31,782 nucleotides of DNA, from positions 1-31,782 of the forward strand of contig JAILQR010000093.1 of assembly GCA_024698845.1 (NCBI GenBank), written 5' to 3'. Shown here piece after piece: positions 8,401 to 19,700 of this stretch. A program made the translations under genes and the position numbers. The DNA comes from Bacilli bacterium. GTDB taxonomy: Bacteria; Bacillota_I; Bacilli_A; RF39; UBA660. Each line of letters begins with the position of its first letter. Within the stretch, counting starts at the first letter, position 1. The notes beneath the pieces were generated by a model. That model was not told the DNA's origin. It did not search any database and was given only the letters and a program-made list of their open reading frames with translations.

Positions 8401-11400
8401 TTAAATAATAATTACCATATGTACTGTTAGGATTTTTCGGTGCCGATCCATAGTAATAATATAAAGTTGTACTTCCTGGATTTGTTAGATCAACTTCATT
8501 ACCTTCTTTATCTAAGATAAGTACATATGTCTTACCAACTGCAATATAGTAATAATCTTCTTCCTCAGTAGCATGTAGATATGTTTGAGGAAAACATGAT
8601 GTACAAGTATTAAGTGTTTGCTCTATTATCTCTCCAGGATGAGATTCATTAGTATATATGTATTTGGTATCATATGGAGTCATATCATATTCTTTATTCC
8701 ACTCAACATGAGCAGATGAATCATACTTAACTAGAACAATTTTCTTATCTGTGTTATTAAGTGTAGCAGCTAAAACTCCATTATCGGCAGTATTGATAAG
8801 TCTAAATGGTTCATCAGATGGTAACATATCAGCACTTACAAACTTAACTCCTGCTTGAACAGCTGGTTTAGATTCACCAATACTGAAATATACAGTTTCA
8901 TCAGATATATCATACTTTTCATCAGCAGCTTGAATTTCTTTTAATACATATGAACCAGATTTTAAGTTAAGTGATAACTCACCATTTTCATCAGTTTTTA
9001 CAACATAATATTCTGTATCATCAATAACAATCTTCTCACCAATTGTTTTTCCATAAATATCTGTTGCTGCCACTAAATCTGTTGTTCCAGGTTTAACATA
9101 GAATATCGCATAGTATGTATTTGGAAGTCTATTTCCATTTTCTTCATCACTTTTTGTAACCTTGAATAATGGATAGTCTTCAACAGCTACTTTGAATTTG
9201 TTCTCTTCATATGCAGAATCTTCAAAATTTCCGTTTACTGTATAAGTTATATCACTTGCAGTATTAATTTTCGCATCTAGTTTAAATTCCCTTAATTGAG
9301 AATCAATACTATATCCTGCTGGTGCATATACTTCTTTAAGTGTATATTTATTAATTGTTGGATAGTTTCCACTTAATCCAGGAATTAAATATGTATTTCC
9401 TGAATAAGAAATTCTAAGTTCAACAGTTGCTTTACCTGTTGAATCAGTAGTTATATATTTACCGCCTTCAGGAAGTCCTGGACCACTAATTTTAAATTGT
9501 GCACCAGGTAACAAATCTCCTGTTGTAGAATCTACTTTTGAAACTTCAAATAAAGCTTTATCAATAACTTTAGTAGGTATTTCAAGAGCTAGTACAGGAT
9601 TATCATTAGAATCTAAAGCATAGTTTCTAACTGATTGTGTAATATTTTCATTTTTTGATTCAACTGCAACATTTGTCTTTTGAGCAACAGCAGCAAGTTC
9701 TTTATCATATGTAGCTACACCATTAACATAACGGTTAACACCTATAGTTGTAGACTCACTAGGATTATAATAAGCATAACTTCCTAGATTAGAACTTCTA
9801 TGATATTGAAGTTTTACATTGTATAAATGTCCAGCTTCAAATGGAACATACTCTACGTTATTATTTTTGTTAATTGCAACATTAACCGCTCCACTCATAG
9901 ATATACTTTGAGCTGAAGTTGTATTTGAACCAGTATAATTTGCTTTTGATATTTCTCTAGATGGAGTAATATCAGTTAAATCATCAATACCGCTTGTAAC
10001 ATATAATTTATATGTAGAAGTTCCATTATCATTCCAAATGTCTTTTAGTGTTGATGATACACCTATACGATATTCATCAGTAAAATTAGATAAATCTATT
10101 GTTGCATTACATTCAAAGTCTCCGCCAGTTTGATTGTTAGCTGTTCTAGAATTCATTGAAATACTTGAATATGCCGATGCATTAATTTGAGAATTACATG
10201 TGCCAATTGCCATAGTTGGATCTTGTTTAGTTGTAACACTAGGTTCATGAGTAGAATTACTACGAACTAATCTAACTTCAAATTCAGAAATTGGAGAGTA
10301 ATCACCCATTTGTACTTGTGAAATTGTATAATATTCACCTAGAACCATGTTGTTTAAATAAGCATGTCCATTTTCGTCAGTCCTAATATTTGTGCCATTT
10401 TCATGATTCTTACCAGTTACTTTAAATATTGCATTTGGTAAATCTTCATTATTAGCTACATTAAAATTATGTAGGTCAAGTGTATGTAGGATTTCTTGAT
10501 CTAAATCAATACTTACAGTCGCATCATTATTTAGAGTAATGTTTCTATAATTTCCAGTATTTGATAATACTAAAACATCATTTTCTCCATTAGCAATACC
10601 AAAAGTTTTAGATTCTTCATCTACTTGATATCCACTAATTGCTGAATATTGTTTTAAAGTATAAGTTTTATCAACATATAATCCTTCAACCAATGCATGT
10701 CCATTTGTATCAACATTTATAGATCTTGTATTTCCGTCACTATCAGTTAAGAAATAAACACCATTAGGCACTTTATTATTTGAGAATGATTTATATACAT
10801 TTAAATCCACACTATATTTTCTAGCAAGTCTTAAACCAATTTTTTGACCTGATACGTTTGATGAATGAGTACCAGCATCAGTTATATAGTCAAAATATGC
10901 ACCATGTGTATAGTATGAAACTTTATTTAAATTAGCCGTTGTTACTGGAAGTTTAATAGGATAACTAAAATCTAGTTCTTCCCTTACATCTAACTCAATC
11001 TCATCATCTACAATAATGTAGTAAGACTTAATATTTTGATAGTCAGTCGGTGTTGTTATCCAACCGTTAGACAAATCGCTTATGTCGCTTGTTGGATTTT
11101 CTTGCTCAGAATATAGAACTTGTACTTTACCTTCAAGTTCTGAAGGAATAACTATAGGACCAGCCATAGTTGAGTCATATTCTGTTCCAAGTGTACCCTC
11201 ACCAATTTGATAAGTATTTCCAACAAACCCAACTTTACCAATTATAGATATGTTTTTAACCGTAGTATCTGAGTTATTTAAAACAAATATATTCATAGTT
11301 GCATCACTTGATCCGCGAAGTGGATTAATATCTGCAACTAGTGGTGAAATAGTTTCTTCTCCACTACTTTCATAATCAGTTACAAGTGAACCTGTAATAA

Positions 11401-13573
11401 CTTCATTAGGAGCAGTGAATCTAGCTGATGTAGTAGCTTTTGCTACAGTATCGTTTGTTAAACCATTACCATTAATATCATAAATATCAGCAGTTTCATC
11501 TCTATAAAGAGTTGCACCTTCACTATAACCATATAAAGTAAATGATAAGGCTTGAGTCGGCATCTTAGGATTAATTACAGCATCTAATGATACAGTAATA
11601 GCATTTCCATAATTATTATCATTATCAAACATTATTTTAATAAAGTTATTATCCCCTATTTTTACAACTTCAGTATTAATAATATTATATATTGTTGATG
11701 TTGCTTCAACATTATTAGCATCTAATATTTCTTCTGGTAACTTAACAAGTAAAGTACCTTTAGTCCAATTTCTCGTATTAATACCAGTACTATTTGGAGT
11801 AATAGTCATTGTCATTGGGATAGATGAATCTGAAATTTCTCTTTCATAACTTGACTTATCTAATTCTATTTTTACATATGTACTCTTAACATCAAATACA
11901 GCATTTCTACTTCTAGGTAGCGCAGTTGATTCATAATCTCCATTACCTAAGTAATCTTGATATACTTCAAACTTAGTTTGAATTGATTGTGCAGCAGCCA
12001 TTGTACTTTCAGGTACATTATCAATTAATTTCTTAACATTAAATTGTTTTACAAACGAAACATATAAATAGATTGCATGACCAGCATCAAGTTCATTAGT
12101 AACAAGCTTTACTCGTTTAACTCCTTCTGGTAATTCTAAATCCTTATTTTTATTTTCGCTATTAACAACAAATAGTAATTCATCTGTTTCAGCATTTCTT
12201 ACTTCAACAATACCTTGTTTAAAGAATGATACACCCATATCTGATATTCTAATAGATTTTGTTGTTATGTAATCATCATAACCATTTCCTCTGTCAGTAT
12301 ATACAGCTTTACCACCAGCTCTTGAATCTATCCAAGATCTAATAGTCCAGTTTTGATTAAATGTATAATTATCTGGATCTTCACTAGAATTATAAGCTTC
12401 CATTATAGGTGATTTATCTACATAGTAACTTTCTAATTCTGTAACCATTTGACCAACTGTTATAACAGATTCATCTAGTAAACCTGGAGTAACAGGAACT
12501 AATCTCGTAATTTCATGAGAGAATAAAGCATCTTTCTTATTACTTTCAACTAAAGTATATTCTTTATCAGCAATACCAACATACCAAGCTTTAGTATTAA
12601 GAGTTACTGTTTCTTTTTTAACATTATCATTTACAGGATAAGTAACAGTTACTGTCCATTTAGTAGTTCTTGCTCCGTTTTCTTTAGTATTATACGCTGT
12701 ATTAGTTATAACTCCATCTTCAATAGTAGCTCTTCTATAAGCTGTGAATTTTTGAGTTTCTGGATCATAATCAACTACAGCATTACCTCCTAAAGCACTA
12801 ACTCTAACACTAGTTGGATGTTCACCCATTAAATCAGAAACAGTACCTTCTAAATGTGATTCATATATAGGCATTGAATCATAAGTATCTTCAACATATA
12901 CATTATATGTAACTGTGAAGTTATATTCAGATGTATTATTACCAAGTTTTACATTAGTATTTATATATTCAGAATATGAATCAACTAAGTATGTAACATC
13001 TTTTTGTATATGTTTTTCCTCACCAGTAATATTATCAACTACAGTACCAGTAAATATAACTTTATTATTACCGATATATTTATTTAAATCTTTATCGATT
13101 CTAGGAGATACATTTAAATAGAAAAATGAAGAAATACCATTACCAATAGTATTATTTAATGTAATAGTTTCAAAGTTACTACTATATTCAGACTTAGGCA
13201 TAATAGAACTTCTTGGTACAGTACCAGAAACAACTACATTTGAATTATCAAATTCTATCTTTGCATCTTTAAGTGTTACATCACCTAAAATTTTAAGTTC
13301 AAAGTATAATTTGTCACTACCTCTATTAATAATTCTAGATCCACGATATCCTTCAGCTTCTCCATCACCATCAGTATCTTTTAAGAAAAAAGCATCGAAT
13401 GTAACGTAATCTGTTCCATCTATTTTTTCATCATCATCTTCAACCCTGATGTAATCTTTGTAATCCTTTGCATATTGTGAAAATGTTATTTTTTTACCAC
13501 CTATAAAGCAGATAGCAAACAAAAAAACACTTAATATTCCTATTAAAGTCTTAATTTTATTATTTCTATTCAT
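5444..13573 (-). CDS. Giant cell-surface adhesin-like protein A (2709 aa)
   Basis: Order of parts: signal segment (about 8-27, ending FLFAICFIGGKK); a large N-terminal region of unknown fold (40-900) opening with an acidic DTDGDGEAEG loop; four prealbumin-like SpaA/Cna-B-type domains (about 918-1000, 1030-1102, 1340-1432, 1468-1566); a beta-rich region with repeats such as IVLVKYDSSAHVEW and YILIYKVNNDSSVEW (1570-2120), possibly a propeller; one InlB-like repeat (2142-2236); six MucBP-type repeats (2238-2660); then NPITLDD (2677-2683), a transmembrane helix and RKRRK. The tail resembles a sortase signal with NPITLD in place of LPxTG. Such a protein would extend from the cell and bind host or mucus ligands; the ligand is unknown. 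It is about as long as, and collinear with, protein B upstream, so it is a tandem paralogue. Monocistronic: own promoter and terminator. Confidence 0.93.
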   Translation of the reverse strand: MNRNNKIKTLIGILSVFLFAICFIGGKKITFSQYAKDYKDYIRVEDDDEKIDGTDYVTFDAFFLKDTDGDGEAEGYRGSRIINRGSDKLYFELKILGDVTLKDAKIEFDNSNVVVSGTVPRSSIMPKSEYSSNFETITLNNTIGNGISSFFYLNVSPRIDKDLNKYIGNNKVIFTGTVVDNITGEEKHIQKDVTYLVDSYSEYINTNVKLGNNTSEYNFTVTYNVYVEDTYDSMPIYESHLEGTVSDLMGEHPTSVRVSALGGNAVVDYDPETQKFTAYRRATIEDGVITNTAYNTKENGARTTKWTVTVTYPVNDNVKKETVTLNTKAWYVGIADKEYTLVESNKKDALFSHEITRLVPVTPGLLDESVITVGQMVTELESYYVDKSPIMEAYNSSEDPDNYTFNQNWTIRSWIDSRAGGKAVYTDRGNGYDDYITTKSIRISDMGVSFFKQGIVEVRNAETDELLFVVNSENKNKDLELPEGVKRVKLVTNELDAGHAIYLYVSFVKQFNVKKLIDNVPESTMAAAQSIQTKFEVYQDYLGNGDYESTALPRSRNAVFDVKSTYVKIELDKSSYEREISDSSIPMTMTITPNSTGINTRNWTKGTLLVKLPEEILDANNVEATSTIYNIINTEVVKIGDNNFIKIMFDNDNNYGNAITVSLDAVINPKMPTQALSFTLYGYSEGATLYRDETADIYDINGNGLTNDTVAKATTSARFTAPNEVITGSLVTDYESSGEETISPLVADINPLRGSSDATMNIFVLNNSDTTVKNISIIGKVGFVGNTYQIGEGTLGTEYDSTMAGPIVIPSELEGKVQVLYSEQENPTSDISDLSNGWITTPTDYQNIKSYYIIVDDEIELDVREELDFSYPIKLPVTTANLNKVSYYTHGAYFDYITDAGTHSSNVSGQKIGLRLARKYSVDLNVYKSFSNNKVPNGVYFLTDSDGNTRSINVDTNGHALVEGLYVDKTYTLKQYSAISGYQVDEESKTFGIANGENDVLVLSNTGNYRNITLNNDATVSIDLDQEILHTLDLHNFNVANNEDLPNAIFKVTGKNHENGTNIRTDENGHAYLNNMVLGEYYTISQVQMGDYSPISEFEVRLVRSNSTHEPSVTTKQDPTMAIGTCNSQINASAYSSISMNSRTANNQTGGDFECNATIDLSNFTDEYRIGVSSTLKDIWNDNGTSTYKLYVTSGIDDLTDITPSREISKANYTGSNTTSAQSISMSGAVNVAINKNNNVEYVPFEAGHLYNVKLQYHRSSNLGSYAYYNPSESTTIGVNRYVNGVATYDKELAAVAQKTNVAVESKNENITQSVRNYALDSNDNPVLALEIPTKVIDKALFEVSKVDSTTGDLLPGAQFKISGPGLPEGGKYITTDSTGKATVELRISYSGNTYLIPGLSGNYPTINKYTLKEVYAPAGYSIDSQLREFKLDAKINTASDITYTVNGNFEDSAYEENKFKVAVEDYPLFKVTKSDEENGNRLPNTYYAIFYVKPGTTDLVAATDIYGKTIGEKIVIDDTEYYVVKTDENGELSLNLKSGSYVLKEIQAADEKYDISDETVYFSIGESKPAVQAGVKFVSADMLPSDEPFRLINTADNGVLAATLNNTDKKIVLVKYDSSAHVEWNKEYDMTPYDTKYIYTNESHPGEIIEQTLNTCTSCFPQTYLHATEEEDYYYIAVGKTYVLILDKEGNEVDLTNPGSTTLYYYYGSAPKNPNSTYGNYYLIKDDDENYHNQYTYTMSYPNAYKYSAFDSNSNGFVKLAYLSGRNSYSIYGIELDNGEFVTNETTHGEVYVVKYDKEGNSISAFPVMDKMYDKLLEFYTEQLGETAASSLFTNKYYYDQYEPYPEIRYLDDNTIEVEISLYIGGGQYMVVGKFDASGNALWAKPVIFNKTYHSTPYIYGSNVSNESIFNFYDDGSFDYITSAERYTDGMFGTSTSNVIDIDALKVQTPDEPSKKNQIILAHFDANGTLSKIIEVSRYSAQKLEEYDTSNDYKRVNYGGRPEYTYKLDDGYIFILNGSLEDHDVILRSGEKVHINSGNYILIYKVNNDSSVEWIKQYKYPVSGNASSYTGFYYDTNTNRISIPLTSSSKTIQSVVDEYPYATQATDFDTSQLFATFELSDEVLPETPAAVSLELFNKRKKFNINIESNAGGSYKVTNGNDTLYEGNDPYEVETVKYGDDTTNTITITPDVGYYVKDVKVNGKSVGYNADEDGIVTLDKLTNVTENKNIVVTFALGSSKVIVHHYLKNTTIKIDSDEIMAGQIGDEYITEPKISTSYDLVKDSNGDYVIPDNYRGFYAQDNTEVIYNYENPTGELVVNYKLENTDTNLADELREVHEIGYNYITNPIQIALYELVGHVGDESGILEKPLTEIIYYYAKLNKGLVITKYIDEETGDPIADEDQAYYDYGETYTAPALNSVPAPYVLSRTDGEVTGEVIDEMTTITYYFRAQKGIVTTRYIDQDTNQKVADDDIQEIVYGSTYTTVALDPIPTNYSLVSTPDNATGPVETDSITVTYYYVRKDSNVIARYIDPDSGEKFTEDIVTPKKYGDTYTTSPLEKDPNGYKLKGMPSNATGTVDKDEIIVLYEYVVKDAKVITKLVDIDTGKDIKDPIISIQKWFTPYKVDKPVTPSGYELVELPDNIEGTVNSDVIEVTFGYKNIEDLAIVEPTKEDTKINNPITLDDIMLYVGIFAVATLSVTGVVIMRKRRK

Positions 13574-13597
13574 TTTTCCTATTCTCCCTCTATTATA

Positions 13598-13626
13598 ATT
13601 TTAACTTTTTTGTATAATTGTGTCAA
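13598..13626 (-). promoter_or_regulatory. Promoter of giant gene A
   Basis: TTGACA (rc of 13621-13626), 17 bases, TAAAAT (rc of 13598-13603) on the minus strand, followed at once by TATAATAGAGGGAG leading to the ATG at 13573. The same arrangement with the same spacing precedes giant gene B, and similarity extends upstream (ATTTCA boxes near 13650-13680), so the control region was duplicated with the gene. Confidence 0.75.
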
Positions 13627-13699
13627 TGTAATTACATTAATTTTTATTACTTATTGAAATATCTTTAATATTCTGAAATGATTAAAAATTATATATATA

Positions 13700-13729
13700 A
13701 AAAAAGTGAACAATTAAGTTCACTTTTTT
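13700..13729 (-). terminator. Terminator of giant surface protein B
   Basis: Stem AAAAAAGTGAAC/GTTCACTTTTTT with a 6-base loop, followed by T-rich sequence on the minus strand. It lies just after the TAA of gene B, so A and B are transcribed separately. Confidence 0.9.
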
Positions 13730-13734
13730 ATTTT

Positions 13735-16700
13735 TTATTTTCTTCTTTTACGAAGTACTACAACACTAGCAATAGAAAGTGTTGCAACAGCAAAGATACC
13801 AACATATAACATGATGTCATCTAAAGTAATAGGATTACTTATTTCATCATTTTTAGGAGGAACTATAGGAACTTCTGGTGTAATACTTGGTGTTGGTTCT
13901 TCCTCAGGAGTACCCTCTTTAGCATAAACATAAATAATTGTTGTGCTTTCTGCTTCGACCAATACAGATTTATTAGTAGGTTCCATATATAGTTTATAGC
14001 CTTCAGGAATTTCAGCTAATGGTGTAGATGTATATGTTTCTCCATAGTATAGTTCTTGTTGAACATAATCTGCTATATCTAAATATGAATCTTTATCAAC
14101 ATATTTAACAACAACAGTTCCTTTTGGCTTTCTATATCTATATTCTACAACTATATTATCTCTATCAACTGGTCCAGTAGCATTATCTGGAGTTTCAGTT
14201 AATACATAATATGCAGGTAAATTTGTTGGTTCACTTGTTGTATATGTTGAACCATATGAATATTCATCAACTTTAGGATCAACTACATTGTTTTCATTAT
14301 CTATATCAATATATTTAGTAGTAACTATTCCTTTTTTAATTCTATAGAAATATGTTACTTCTGTAATATCTTCTGTAGCTATGCCATAAGTATTTCCTTG
14401 AGATGATACTAACACATAATTTGTTGGAGTCGGATCAAGAGGTGTTGTTGAATATTCTTCATTATAATCATAGTAATCATATGTAGGATCTGAAAGTGGT
14501 TCATTACTTTCAATATCAACATAATTTGTTACAACTAACGCTTTATTACCTCTAGCATAGTAATAAGTAATTTCAGTTAGTGGTACATTTAATATACCAT
14601 CTTCAATTCCATCAACAGATACAAGTTCATATAAAGCAATGAATATTGGCTCAGTAACATAAGAAGAACCGCGAGGTTTAGTTTCAGTTTTACTTGGAGA
14701 AAGAGGAGTATCAGTGTTTTCTAAATAGTAATTTACTCTTAATTGTGCTTGATCAATATAGTAGTAAGTTACCTCAATATTGCTTTGACCGAATAATCCT
14801 TTGTAATTACTTGGAATTACATATTCTCCGTTATCATCTTTAACTAAATCGTATTGACCTGTAATTTTTGGTTCAGTTATATAATCTGATCCAATTTGAC
14901 CTGCTAAGATATCATCTCCAGCAATTCTTGTAGTAGTTCCATCTAGATAGTGATGAACTATTACTTTAGAATCACCTAGTTTGAATGTTACATAAATATG
15001 TTTATTTTCAGTAACATTTTCAATTGGATCTAAAATCGCAACTCCATTTTCATCAACTGAGAAATCTATCTTATTATCATTGATAGTTATAGATGAAATA
15101 TAATATCCAGCATTAGGAGTTACTTTAACTTCATTTACAGTAGTATCTCCATATTTAACATTTTCTACAGTACCAGGATCAGTACCATCATATAAGATGT
15201 TATTTCCACTTGATATTGTGAATGTACCAAATCCATTAGATTCTGCAGTTACTTCAAATACTTTTCTTGTATTAAATAATTCTAGAGCTACTTGACTAGG
15301 AGTTTCAGGTATAACTTCATCATCAATTTTAAACTCAGCAATCATCATAGTAGAATTTCTGTCTGTATTTAAAACATTATACGGAAGTTCTTCACCTATT
15401 TTTCTAATTGTTGGAGTACTAGCATCTAGTAAAATTCCAAATTTATCATTAGATAAATTAGATTCATATATAAATCCTGTTTGATTAGAATAAGGATATG
15501 CATATTGTTTTATCCATTCAACAGATGAATCACTGTTTACTTTATATATGATAACTGAAGGAGTATTTTCTAATACGAACTTTTCACCACTTTTTAATAT
15601 TACTTCTCTATCTAGATCATTATAGAAGTTATCATTTTCTAAAGCAGCTATATATCCACCATCTTCAGTCTTACTAAAGAAGTATAAATCTTTAAAATGC
15701 TTTACATTATAGAAGTCAAGAGTTGTATCAAATTTTTCAAGTTTGTTTGTGTTAGAATCTTGTAATTCAACAACATTTACTAGTTTACCAGATGCATTAT
15801 GTTCAAGTACGCTTAATGCTGAATTTGCTTCACCATCATGTCCTGGTTCTTCAGGGAATGTAAATTGTTGATCAGCAGTATTAAATAATGGATTAGGTGA
15901 TTGAGAATCAGTATATTTAACTTTTTGATACGTTGCAAGAGATGCAGAGCCATCATCATATACTCTAGCATAGTTTGTACCATTTCTTTGAGTTCCACTT
16001 TCATCAGAATATCCATTAACACCCATTGGAGTAACAAATTCTAAATTACCATCTTTATCAAACTTAGCATGGAAGTACATAGAATTATTTCTTGATGAAT
16101 GTCCACCAGTATATACGTTAATTAACATAGCTACGCTACCGTCATCAAGATAATTAATTGCATCCCTATGTAGTGAACTACCATTTAAACCAAAGTTACT
16201 TGGAAGTTCAACATTATTAGCAGCAGCATAATCAATAATACCTTGTTCAAGCTTATCTAAAATATAATATCCATCAACTAATTTACCGGTATTATCAAAT
16301 TTATATACTATGTAATCACTAGTTCTTCCAACAGGAACAACAGTTCCATCACTTCTATAAATTCTATAGTATTGCCCGTCTAGGAATGATAACCCAGCGA
16401 CACCTTTAGCACCGACATCAAATACAGGATAACTCATGATGTAGTTAACATATAGTGAACCGCTAAAACTATAGTAGTTTTCAGTATCCCCTTCTTTTAC
16501 ATAATATGGGTAATTTTGTGAAATATTTTCATATGAATTCCATGCTGTAGGATCAGTACTATATGGAGTAAATCCGGTAGAAGCATAATGATATGTCTTT
16601 ATACTATTTGGATAAGAAGCTGCAGTATCATAAATTGTATTACCAGTTTCTTTTTCAACTAATACTACTTGCATTGGACTTATAGCGAAATAGTATCCTT

Positions 16701-19700
16701 TATCGTTTTCTAACATATCCACGCTGCTATCCGAAGTATAACTATTAAAACTTGGTTCAGTATAATAAACTCTTTCAGGATCATCATGATATGTGTACAT
16801 ATAATTTTCATAATATCCACATGGAATATCTTTTGTCCATTCTACATTGAAATTGCTATCATACTTAGTTACACTTAGCACGTTATCTACAAGATTTGAA
16901 GTAAGGTACCCACCATCATTAGTTTGAAGCATTCTCATACCACTATTATATCGTGTAGCTCCATCAAATACTTCACTAGCTTTAATAAATGTTATACCTT
17001 TAGCTTGGTAATTCTTTCCTTCACCAATTGAGAAATATGTTTCTTGATCAGAAATATCATATTTATCATCAGCAGCTTGAATTTCTTTTAAAACATATCT
17101 ACCAGCTTTAAGAGCTAATGTAATTTCACCATTTTCATTTGTTTTTACAATATAATAATCTTCTCCGTCAATATTAATTTTATCACCAATATAGTTATTA
17201 TTAATATCTGTAGCTGGAGTTTTATTTCCATCATCATCAATTGAATATATTACATAGTAAGTATTAGGAAGAACATTTTGAGTTTCTGCATCCTTTTTAG
17301 TTACTTTAAATAGTGGATAATCATCCATTACAGCGTTATATACACCATTTTCGTAGCTTGTTTCTTTGAAAGTATTTCCAGTTGAATATTTAATTGTTGA
17401 ACTAGAAACATCACCACTATTATCGATTTCTTTATCAATAGTAAATTTTATTTCTTTAGGATCGATTGTATATCCCTTAGGTGCTGATACTTCTTGTACA
17501 GTATAAATATTAGTAAGCGGATAATCATCATCAAGTCCTAAATTCCAATAATTACCTGAGAATGATTGGAATAATTCGATTGAAGCATTACCACTTTCGT
17601 CAGTAGTTACATATCTAGGTGATGCAAATCCTGGACCAGATATTTTAAACTGAGCACCAGCAAGCGGATTATTATTTGTAGCATCAACTTTCTTAATATT
17701 TAAAACAGATTTTTGAATTTGAATATTTGGTATATCTAAATCTAAAATTGGTCTTTCAATATCAGAAACATCGTAATTTTCAAGTGATTGAATAACTTTA
17801 TTATTATCATCATTAGCTAAATTACTAACAGCCGTAGTTGCTACTAATTCTTTTTTTCCATTAACAGGATAAATTCTAATATATGTATTAAAGTATGGTC
17901 TAGAAGTTGTTCCACTTCTATGATATTGAAGGAATACATTATATTGTCTTCCACCAACAATATCTCGCATTATTTCTCCTTCTTGTCCACCACCCATAGC
18001 TTGAGTTAAAGAAGCCTTTTGAGAAATAGTTGTTGAATATGTAGGAGCTTTATCCTTATTTAATTCGATAGCATAAGGCGCAGCCATTGGATTCATATTA
18101 CTTGAAATAGCCCAAGTTAATGATGAATTAGCGGATGAGTCCCCCCACGCATCATAAAGTGAAGAATCAAAATCAACTCTATATGCATTTTCGTAATTTA
18201 ATAAGTCTAGTACATAATTACAATTTTGTTGCATTTCACTAGAACCAGAAGTTCTAGTTGTATTTAAATAAAATTCACTATGATCGCTATACCATGTATA
18301 TTCAGAAAAGTTTACTGTTGGACTACAGTAATTAGTTATTTTCGGTAATTGTCTAGATGTAAGTCTTAAGTTATGAGTACTAGCATCTCTTGATACCTTA
18401 AATTCAAAATCTTTAACTTCTGGATATCCTTCATTTAAAACTACTTCAGCTTTATAAGTTTTATCTACAACTAAATTATCTAAATAAGCATGTCCATTTG
18501 CATCAGTTCTTACATTTGTACCATTTTCATGGTTAGGTCCTGTAATTTTATAAATAGCATTTGGAATACCTTCATTGGTAGAACTATTAAAATGATTTAA
18601 ATCAAGTTTATATAAAACTTCTTGATCTACTCTTACTCTAACTAAGTCACGTGTTGCTCCATAATCCCAATCACTAAAACCATAATTTGAAAAATATAGT
18701 ACATCCTCATTTTCATTACTCATCTCAAATGATTTGTCAGTAGTTATTGAATAACCAGGATATGCACTTACTTGAGATAAAGTATAGTATGTATCAACAT
18801 ATAATGAATTTACTCTAGCATATCCATTTGAATCAAATACAACTGATCTTTGATTTCCATCCTCATCAGAAAGAATAAATACACCACCAGGAACAATTAC
18901 ATCATCTGAATATATTTTCATTAAATCAAATTCAGCATCATATAATCTTGATAATCTAACTCCAAGTTTTCCACCTGAAACTTCAGAGGAATATAACCCA
19001 GCTTCAGTTATATAATCAAAGTATGCACCATGAGTAAAGTAAGAATATTTATTTAAGTTTTCTGTAGTTTCAGGAGTTGTTATTGGATAACTAAAGTCAA
19101 CTTCTTGACCAACTTCTAGTTCATAGTCTCCATCGAAGATAATCATATAAGATTTAACATTTTGATAATCTGAAGGAGATGTTGTCCAACCATTAGATAA
19201 ATCGGATTGATCACTAGTTGGATCAGCCTTTTCACTATATAAAACAGTTACATCACCTTGTAGTGCAGCAGGAACAACTATAGGTCCTGACATATATGTA
19301 TCAAATTCAGTTCCAAGATCACCTTCACCAATTTGATATGTATTTCCAACATAAGCAACTTTACCAATAATACTTAAATTTTTAACATTTGATTCAGAGT
19401 TATTTAATACATATAACTCTATATCTGCTTGGTTTGTTCCACGAAGTGGATTTAAATTTGCGATAAGTGGTGAAATTGTTTCACTACCTTTATCATCATA
19501 ATTTTTAATTATAGTACCTGTTATAACTTCATTAGGAGCAATGAATCTGACTGCTCTAGTATCATAAGCAACTTTTTCATTTAAAACTCCATCTATATCA
19601 ACGTCATATATATCAGTATTTGTATCTCTATATTGAGTTAATTCTAAGTTCTTAGCATATAAATGGAAAGTACCAGTAAATGTTGATGACTTAGGATCAA

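Noticed and set aside
12915..13121. Plus-strand and off-frame reading frames inside the giant genes and other coding regions (for example 7522-7719, 12915-13121, 15813-16037, 25398-25667)
   Set aside because: They lie within well-supported genes on another frame, lack ribosome sites and show no recognisable domains.
13598..13626. TTGACA with TATAAT at 23-base spacing as the promoter of the giant genes
   Set aside because: A 23-base spacer is too long; TAAAAT at exactly 17 bases fits in both copies and is preferred.
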